Source of the DNA: FLUQ01 sp031548325
Lineage (GTDB): Bacteria > Desulfobacterota > Desulfovibrionia > Desulfovibrionales > Desulfovibrionaceae
Length of the DNA: 15,496 nt
Assembly (NCBI GenBank): GCA_031548325.1
Contig: JAVBRE010000014.1
Coordinates: forward strand, 1-15,496
Direction: 5' to 3'
The notes under the pieces are model-generated. The model saw nothing but the letters and a program-made list of their open reading frames with translations, was not told the DNA's origin and did not search any database. Position numbers and translations under genes: made by a program. Positions 1-4,255 of this stretch are shown here, piece by piece (position 1 is the first letter of the stretch; each line of letters opens with the position of its first letter).

Positions 1-30
1 CATGTGGGAAAGTAGACCGATGCCGGCATT
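1..30 (+). rRNA. rrf: 5S ribosomal RNA, 3' end (partial)
   Basis: The first 30 bases match the conserved 3' end of bacterial 5S rRNA: CATGTGGGAAAGTAG, then a variable stretch, then TGCCGGCAT. The E. coli equivalent reads CATGCGAGAGTAG ... TGCCAGGCAT. The gene is cut by the window edge, so only about a quarter is present. The intrinsic terminator at 53-95 directly downstream fits the end of an rRNA operon read left to right. Identity rests on motif recall, not on folding the whole molecule; the exact 3' end could be a base or two either side of 30. Confidence 0.85.
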
Positions 31-40
31 AATCTAAAGC

Positions 41-82
41 CGAAAGGCTCATGAAGCCCCCGCATGCCCCGCGCTGCGGGGG
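41..82 (+). repeat. Direct repeat copy A (rRNA terminator region)
   Basis: This 42-base stretch aligns without gaps to 3056-3097 with 35 identical positions; mismatches fall at 48, 49, 51, 65, 68, 69 and 79. Shared blocks include CGAAAGG, TGAAGCCCCCGCA and GCGCTGCG. Copy A contains most of the rRNA terminator. The two copies bracket the tetR-like gene and the first chemoreceptor. Confidence 0.6.
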
Positions 83-95
83 CTTCGATTTTTAT
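53..95 (+). terminator. Intrinsic terminator of the rRNA operon
   Basis: A perfect 12-bp stem, GAAGCCCCCGCA (53-64) with TGCGGGGGCTTC (75-86), encloses a 10-base loop and is followed by GATTTTTAT. This is a textbook Rho-independent terminator on the plus strand, 23 bases after the end of the 5S rRNA. A small AGCC-GAAA-GGCT hairpin (38-49) lies between the two. Part of this terminator region recurs at 3056-3097. Confidence 0.88.
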
Positions 96-130
96 AATCG
101 CGAAACTGAAATGAAGACCCCTGCATATGC

Positions 131-165
131 AAAATCCCCCGCAAGTCAAAAGTTACGGGGGGGGG
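131..165 (-). terminator. Weak intrinsic terminator downstream of the tetR-like gene
   Basis: Read on the minus strand, CCCCCG (revcomp of 156-161) and CGGGGG (revcomp of 136-141) form a 6-bp GC stem around a 14-base loop, followed by ATTTT (131-135). It lies about 60 bases past the stop of the tetR-like gene and points the right way. The stem borders a run of nine G on the plus strand (157-165). Stem and U-run are both short, so this is modest. Confidence 0.45.
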
Positions 166-226
166 TGATAGTGGGTGCGCGAGTTTCTGCCCTACGACAA
201 ATAGTCTGCTTGAATGGTATCTGTCA

Positions 227-916
227 TTAAAATAGTGGTGCTGCGTTTGTATCGCACACGCCCGGCGTTTCATTTTCGATTATTAATAGAAATTTTTTAA
301 ATAAAGAGTTTTTGTCCAAGGAGGAAAATATATTCAACACATTTTCTATATACTTATCTGATTCATGGAAATTGATTTGAGTAAAAAATGATTTTGTAAA
401 TATGAAAAAAACTCTTTCGTATTTGAGATCTTTTTTATTGTTATAGTTTTTTCGAATTATTGCATACATACTTGAAATAGCGATGAGGCATGCATCGTAA
501 ATTAAATCATCACTTTCTTTAATATTGACGCTACGTAATGCTGGTAGTGCATATTCATATGTTTTTTTAGCGCGCCATGTGATTAAAAAACCATTTTCTG
601 CTATTTCTGATGCAAATTTATACGTTGGTTTTCTTAGTGAGGTCAAATAGCATAATAAAAGTTGGTGGAGGAAAAATTTTGTAAAATTATCACTCTTGAC
701 ATCATCTATAATTGAATATGCTTTTACAAAATAATTTTCACAAATAGCGATCATTAAGTCTTCTTTTTTCTTGAAATAAAAATTTATATGCCCAGTGCTC
801 ATGCCGCAGATGTCGCCCAACTGCCGCAATGATATCTGTTTGTAGCCTTGTCGGCAAATCAGGTAGTGAAATTCGTCCAATATTTTTTTCCTCGCCAAAT
901 CGCTCTTTTCTCCCAT
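227..916 (-). CDS. TetR/AcrR-type transcriptional regulator
   Basis: About 229 residues. The N-terminal 55 residues show the TetR pattern: a first helix (ARKKILDEFHYLICRQGY), then the helix-turn-helix around residues 28-50 (ISLRQLGDICGMSTGHINFYF), then KKEDLM at the entry to the ligand-binding domain. The remaining helices resemble no ligand class I know, as is usual in this family. I chose the ATG at 914-916: GAGAGG sits six bases upstream, whereas the in-frame TTG at 920-922 directly abuts that ribosome binding site. The gene is very AT-rich (17 of 60 bases G or C in 661-720; 21 of 60 in 481-540), unlike the GC-rich genes further right, so horizontal acquisition is likely. It is divergent from the chemoreceptor at 1264; autoregulation through the repeats at 973-1040 is inference. 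Confidence 0.85.
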   Translation of the reverse strand: MGEKSDLARKKILDEFHYLICRQGYKQISLRQLGDICGMSTGHINFYFKKKEDLMIAICENYFVKAYSIIDDVKSDNFTKFFLHQLLLCYLTSLRKPTYKFASEIAENGFLITWRAKKTYEYALPALRSVNIKESDDLIYDACLIAISSMYAIIRKNYNNKKDLKYERVFFIFTKSFFTQINFHESDKYIENVLNIFSSLDKNSLFKKFLLIIENETPGVCDTNAAPLF

Positions 917-972
917 ATCCAACCTCTCTTTCGTGAAAATAACCGAGCAGTGAAAATTTGCTTGATTATGAA

Positions 973-1012
973 TAGGGTATGTCCTAAATTGATAAAAATA
1001 GGTTGCACCCTA
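973..1012. promoter_or_regulatory. Interrupted palindrome, possible operator
   Basis: TAGGGT (973-978) and CCTA (983-986) are mirrored by TAGG (999-1002) and ACCCTA (1007-1012), with four unpaired bases between the two stem parts on each side and a 12-base AT-rich centre. It lies 57-96 bases upstream of the tetR-like start, a plausible place for a binding site of that regulator. Its function is inference; it could also be the end of a degraded mobile element. Confidence 0.4.
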
Positions 1013-1043
1013 AAAATATTTTTTTACCCGCACGGTGCAATCC
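1001..1043 (-). promoter_or_regulatory. Hairpin with U-run on the minus strand, possible attenuator
   Basis: TTGCACC (1003-1009) pairs perfectly with GGTGCAA (1034-1040), extended by GG/CC across one bulged base. The long loop can itself form an AT stem (TAAAAA/TTTTTA). Read on the minus strand, towards the tetR-like gene, the stem is followed by TATTTTTAT, giving a terminator-like shape. It shares bases 1003-1012 with the palindrome at 973-1012, so only one of the two can form at a time. A function in attenuation is speculative. Confidence 0.35.
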
Positions 1044-1263
1044 GCGACTTGGTTGTTTCTCAAATGTTGCCCGGAACCAGCCCTTGGCATTTCAGGGTGA
1101 ACTATTTGTGCACGCCGAGGCAAGAATAGCATCAATAGTATTCTGGAAGCAACTTAGGGTTCGCTTGGTGGCTGCGCGTGGCGGGATCCGGCTCCAGCGC
1201 TTTCAGATATTATTTATAAAAATGGAGCCATCTTTCAGCGACAAAATACCCTAGGAGGTTTAT

Positions 1264-3030
1264 ATGCGTTTTTTAGAAAACATGAAGGTCGGCAGTAAAA
1301 TAATTCTGCTCTCTTGTGTCTTTCTGGTATTTATGTCCGCGATTGCTGCTGGCGGTGTTCTTTCTTTGCGAATCATCAACGGGGAGCTCGATATTTTATA
1401 TACTATGGACATGCAGGGGGTGAGCGCGGCAAAAGAGGCGAATATTCAGTTCCTTGCCGCTTCACGTGCTATCCGCAATATGGCGCTCTTCGCCGCAAAG
1501 AAAGATATGCAAGCGGTCAACCGTTATGCAGCTAGTTTTGATGAGGTTATAAAATTCATGCGTGCACAGTTGGATGCTGTCGCTAAAAGTGTAACTGGGG
1601 AAAATTCTCGGCGTGTTTTGGCTGCCGCTCTTTCCGCTGAACAGAAAGCTGAAGTTATGCAGCGCGCTATTATCAAAAATACTTTAGATGGAGCAGGATT
1701 TAACTTTATACTCGACGAACTTGTTAAAGCGCGTGTTGAAGAAAATAAGGCTGACGATCTATTGACTGATCTGACAAAAGCTATGGATGAAGAAGCTCAC
1801 AATCGCGCGATAGAGTCGGATAAAATTTATACCCGCGCCCTTTATATCAGTTTTGTGCTTCTGGGGACGGCGTTGATTTTGGGTATCTTGCTGGGTGTTA
1901 TAGTCAAACGCGCCATTGCGGACCCCTTGGTCAGCGTGGCGGGTAAGGCGGCGAAAGTCGCCGGCGGCGATTTGAACCAAGAATTCAACTTCCAGCGCTC
2001 TGATGAAATCGGCACGCTATCCGGCGCGCTGGAACGCATGGTGGCCAACCTGCGCGCCCGCATCACTGAAGCGGAGCAAAAAAGCCGAGAAGCGGAAGTG
2101 CAGACCCAAAAGGCTATGACGGCCATGAACGAAGCCAATGCCGCCCAAGAAAAAGCCGAAGTGGGACAGCAAGCGATTTTGAAAGCCGCAGAAAATGTGG
2201 AACAGGTCGTCAACCGCTTGTCCGCGGCTTCTGAAGAGTTGTCGGCTCAGGTGGAGGAATGCAGCCGGGGTACGGATATGCAGCGCGACCGTGTGGCTTC
2301 TTCCGCCACAGCCATGGAGGAGATGAACTCGACGGTGCTTGAAGTCGCGCGTAACGCGGGCGTTGCCTCCGAAGGGTCCGAGCGGGCCAAGATAAAAGCG
2401 CAGCAGGGTGAGGCGGTCGTTCAGAAGTCGGTGGAAGCCATCAGCGCCGTGCAGGCTGATACGCAGATATTGAAAAAAAATATGGAAGGCCTGGGGCATC
2501 AAGCGGAAGCCATCGGCACGATCATGACAGTGATTTCCGATATCGCGGATCAGACCAACCTGCTGGCCTTGAATGCCGCCATTGAGGCGGCGCGGGCCGG
2601 AGAAGCCGGGCGGGGGTTTGCCGTTGTGGCTGACGAGGTTCGCAAGTTGGCGGAAAAGACCATGAACGCCACAAAGGAAGTGGGCGATGCCATCAAAGGC
2701 ATTCAGGACGGCACGCGTCAGAGTACCAGCGCGGTCGAGCGCACTACCGGCAATCTGGATGCGACCACGGATTTGGTAAGAAAGTCGGGTGAAGCGCTGA
2801 GCGATATCGTTCATGAAGTTGTACTCACGTCCGATCAGGTGCGCGCCATCGCGACCGCAGCTGAAGAACAATCGGCGGCCAGCGAAGAGATCACGCACTC
2901 GCTGGAAGAAATTAACCGGATGGCCGGTGAAGCGGCCACTGTCATGCAGCAGTCCGCCGCAGCCGTTTCTGAACTGGCGGAACAGTCTCGTGAATTACAA
3001 AGATTGGTGAATGAATTGCGCAAGGGCTGA
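1264..3030 (+). CDS. Methyl-accepting chemotaxis protein, 4-helix-bundle type
   Basis: 588 residues, inner-membrane chemoreceptor that would signal to CheA/CheW. Order: short cytoplasmic start, TM1 (about 13-33), a roughly 155-residue helical periplasmic domain of four-helix-bundle type, TM2 (about 192-213), HAMP (about 214-266), a long coiled coil, and the kinase-control tip at about 420-460 (DIADQTNLLALNAAIEAARA, then GEAGRGFAVVADEVRKLAE). No NWETF-type CheR tether is present at the C-terminus. AGGAGG sits five bases before the ATG. The ligand cannot be predicted. The sensory half is AT-rich (23 of 60 G+C at 1681-1740) while the part from HAMP onward is GC-rich (39 of 60 at 1921-1980), so it may be a domain-swapped receptor. 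Its signalling half closely resembles the second receptor at 4256. Confidence 0.93.
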   Translation: MRFLENMKVGSKIILLSCVFLVFMSAIAAGGVLSLRIINGELDILYTMDMQGVSAAKEANIQFLAASRAIRNMALFAAKKDMQAVNRYAASFDEVIKFMRAQLDAVAKSVTGENSRRVLAAALSAEQKAEVMQRAIIKNTLDGAGFNFILDELVKARVEENKADDLLTDLTKAMDEEAHNRAIESDKIYTRALYISFVLLGTALILGILLGVIVKRAIADPLVSVAGKAAKVAGGDLNQEFNFQRSDEIGTLSGALERMVANLRARITEAEQKSREAEVQTQKAMTAMNEANAAQEKAEVGQQAILKAAENVEQVVNRLSAASEELSAQVEECSRGTDMQRDRVASSATAMEEMNSTVLEVARNAGVASEGSERAKIKAQQGEAVVQKSVEAISAVQADTQILKKNMEGLGHQAEAIGTIMTVISDIADQTNLLALNAAIEAARAGEAGRGFAVVADEVRKLAEKTMNATKEVGDAIKGIQDGTRQSTSAVERTTGNLDATTDLVRKSGEALSDIVHEVVLTSDQVRAIATAAEEQSAASEEITHSLEEINRMAGEAATVMQQSAAAVSELAEQSRELQRLVNELRKG

Positions 3031-3055
3031 GTCGGTTTTGGAGTCCATCCGGAAT

Positions 3056-3097
3056 CGAAAGGTCCTTGAAGCCCCCGCAAGCTGCGCGCTGCGAGGG
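3056..3097 (+). repeat. Direct repeat copy B
   Basis: Ungapped match (35 of 42) to the rRNA terminator region at 41-82. The terminator stem is spoiled in this copy: the right arm carries an extra A and the U-run is gone. It lies 25 bases after the stop of the first chemoreceptor. It may mark the right boundary of an inserted tetR-mcp block, or be an eroded member of a repeated terminator family. Confidence 0.55.
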
Positions 3098-3110
3098 GGG
3101 CACTCGCAGC
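3088..3110. terminator. GC hairpin between convergent genes
   Basis: GCTGCGAG (3088-3095) pairs perfectly with CTCGCAGC (3103-3110) around a 7-base loop. It lies between the convergent ends of the first chemoreceptor and the zinc-finger gene. There is no U-run on either strand, so it is at best a weak terminator or a 3'-end stabilising hairpin. Confidence 0.35.
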
Positions 3111-3127
3111 CCGGTAGAGGGACGGTA

Positions 3128-3394
3128 TCAGCGCAGTTGGCTGTCCTTGCTGCCCTTGCGGTTGTATAAGCTGACCACGCTATGTTCTTTGTCTTCTTCT
3201 TCCTGGCAGGCCAGGCACAAGCGCACGCCGGGCATGGCCTTGCGTCTGGCTTCGGGGATAGGCTCTCCGCACTCTTCGCAATGGCTCAGGCTTTCGCCCT
3301 TGGGAAGGCGGGCGCGCACCCGTTTCACTTCGTCTTCGATCGACCCGGCGATCTGATCGTTGACGGCGTCATCGTTGGTCCAGCCTCCGGCCAT
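3128..3394 (-). CDS. ybiI: YbiI-like DksA/TraR-family C4 zinc-finger protein
   Basis: 88 residues, the usual length for E. coli YbiI. Shared landmarks are the start M-A-x-G-W-x-N-D-D-A-V, the block GESLxxCEECGxPIPxARR, PGVRLC and the end GSKDSQLR. Zinc ligands are C39, C42, C60 and C63 in two CxxC pairs. The family belongs to the DksA/TraR zinc-finger group; full DksA binds RNA polymerase with ppGpp through a coiled coil, but this short form lacks most of that coil, and the role of YbiI is not established. The start follows the aldolase stop by 15 bases, with GGAG six bases upstream, so the two genes are very likely co-transcribed. The functional link to a sugar-phosphate aldolase is unknown. 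Confidence 0.9.
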   Translation of the reverse strand: MAGGWTNDDAVNDQIAGSIEDEVKRVRARLPKGESLSHCEECGEPIPEARRKAMPGVRLCLACQEEEDKEHSVVSLYNRKGSKDSQLR

Positions 3395-3409
3395 GGTCTT
3401 CTCCGCTCA

Positions 3410-4057
3410 TTATTTTTCCTGCAAGCCGTACCCTTTGAATTTTTCGAGAACGACCGCCATTTCGGCGTCCGGCAGAACAGGCGGTTCGCCGATTTGCAGA
3501 CAGCCGTGGTACTGTCGGGCCAGATTTTCCACTTCCACGGCCAGCCACAGGGCTTTGTCCAATGAAGGGCCGACGGCGATCATGCCGTGGTGGGCGAGCA
3601 GACAGGCCGAACGGCCTTGCAGGGCCTGTACAACGAAATCCGAAAGTTTTTCCGTGCCGAATGTCGCGTACGGCGCACAAGGGATGGAGTTTCCTCCGGC
3701 GGCGGCTACCATGTAATGAATGGCGGGTATGCTTCGGCCCATGATGGCGAGCGTTGTGGAAAACTGCGCGTGGCAATGCGCCACGGCATTCACTTCCGGT
3801 CTGGCGGCCATAACGGCCAGATGAAAGCGCCATTCCGTCGAAGGCTTGAGAGGGCCCGTCCATGATCCGTCTATGCGCATATGCGTGATGTCTTCAGGAA
3901 CAAGCGTGTCATACGCGATGCCGCTGGGGGTGATGAGCAGGCCGTCTCCGTGGCGTGTGCTGATATTGCCGGAAGTGCCCTGATTGAGTCCGAGGGTGTT
4001 CATTCGCTTGCACGCTTCAATGATTGAGCGGCGCGCGGTCTGGTTGTGATCCGTCAT
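3410..4057 (-). CDS. fucA: Class II aldolase, L-fuculose-1-phosphate aldolase type
   Basis: 215 residues from the ATG at 4055-4057, the same length as E. coli FucA. The longer in-frame start at 4117 is rejected because it overlaps the predicted promoter; GGGAG lies seven to eight bases before the chosen ATG. FucA landmarks: GLNQGTSGN, LLITPSGI, SxEWRFH-like block with catalytic/zinc E75, zinc ligands H94, H96 and H157, the block AIHYMVAAAGGNSIPCAPYA, and the C-terminal FKGYGL with the tyrosine equivalent to catalytic Y209 of E. coli. The known reaction is zinc-dependent retro-aldol cleavage of a ketose-1-phosphate to dihydroxyacetone phosphate and an aldehyde. No fucose isomerase, kinase or transporter is nearby, so a salvage role on 5-deoxyribulose- or methylthioribulose-1-phosphate is an alternative. 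Confidence 0.9.
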   Translation of the reverse strand: MTDHNQTARRSIIEACKRMNTLGLNQGTSGNISTRHGDGLLITPSGIAYDTLVPEDITHMRIDGSWTGPLKPSTEWRFHLAVMAARPEVNAVAHCHAQFSTTLAIMGRSIPAIHYMVAAAGGNSIPCAPYATFGTEKLSDFVVQALQGRSACLLAHHGMIAVGPSLDKALWLAVEVENLARQYHGCLQIGEPPVLPDAEMAVVLEKFKGYGLQEK

Positions 4058-4071
4058 TCCTGCGCTCCCAT

Positions 4072-4089
4072 AGGTAACTTTCGTAACCT
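4072..4089. promoter_or_regulatory. Inverted repeat in the aldolase leader
   Basis: AGGTAAC-TTTC-GTAACCT is a near-perfect 18-base inverted repeat (6 of 7 pairs). On the minus-strand RNA it would form a stem with a GAAA tetraloop. It sits just downstream of the predicted start of transcription and about 15 bases before the aldolase start codon, where a repressor operator or a translation-modulating hairpin would be expected. Confidence 0.45.
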
Positions 4090-4105
4090 GGTTGTGGTAG
4101 CTCAA

Positions 4106-4134
4106 ATGATACGCCACCCGCCTGCCCGCCGCAA
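4106..4134 (-). promoter_or_regulatory. Predicted sigma-70 promoter of the aldolase operon
   Basis: On the minus strand TTGCGG (4129-4134) is followed after exactly 17 bases by TATCAT (4106-4111; five of six consensus bases). The expected transcript start near 4099 leaves a leader of about 42 bases containing the inverted repeat at 4072-4089. Confidence 0.5.
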
Positions 4135-4175
4135 TATCAGGAACGAATTCGTCCGGGGGGGCAGATTATTTTTTA

Positions 4176-4202
4176 TTGTTAGGAAAAGTTGAAAGGTATA
4201 TA
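4176..4202 (+). promoter_or_regulatory. Possible promoter of the second chemoreceptor
   Basis: TTGTTA (4176-4181) and TATATA (4197-4202) are separated by 15 bases, shorter than the 17 optimum. It lies about 55 bases before the chemoreceptor start, in an AT-rich patch. Weak support. Confidence 0.28.
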
Positions 4203-4255
4203 CGTATCCATTGTTCGATTAAAAATACGATTGGCATCTTTTTTGGGGGAACGAT

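Larger units (their letters stand above)
917..1263. other. Divergent intergenic region, no gene
   Basis: These 347 bases separate the tetR-like gene (minus) from the first chemoreceptor (plus). Short open frames exist here, but none has a convincing start site or recognisable protein. The left part (about 917-1025) is AT-rich and carries two overlapping inverted repeats, listed separately; the rest is mixed in composition. The plus-strand ribosome binding site for the chemoreceptor, AGGAGG at 1253-1258, is the only clear signal at the right end. No promoter with good -35 and -10 boxes was found on either strand. Confidence 0.7.

Noticed and set aside
1213..1244. Possible sigma-28 flagellar promoter (TAAA ... 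AGCGACAA) before the first chemoreceptor
   Set aside because: Only five of eight bases of the -10 element match, and the transcript start would fall next to the ribosome binding site at 1253-1258.
848..1254. Two overlapping short plus-strand reading frames between tetR and the first chemoreceptor
   Set aside because: No ribosome binding site, no recognisable protein, and they run through the inverted repeats and across the tetR 5' end.
2017..2898. Long minus-strand frame opposite the first chemoreceptor (similar ones opposite the second at 5236-6276, opposite the helicase at 6490-8166 and opposite hdrA at 13148-14980)
   Set aside because: Antisense shadows of GC-rich genes; low-complexity His/Gly/Arg- or Ser/Ala-rich translations and no family resemblance, while the plus-strand proteins are unmistakable.
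4058..4117. 20-residue upstream extension of the aldolase
   Set aside because: It covers the predicted -10 box and the leader inverted repeat; the shorter protein has exactly the E. coli FucA length.
4230..4246. Sigma-54-like TTGGCA-TCTTTT-TTGG before the second chemoreceptor
   Set aside because: The -12 element lacks GC, and the start of transcription would coincide with the start codon.
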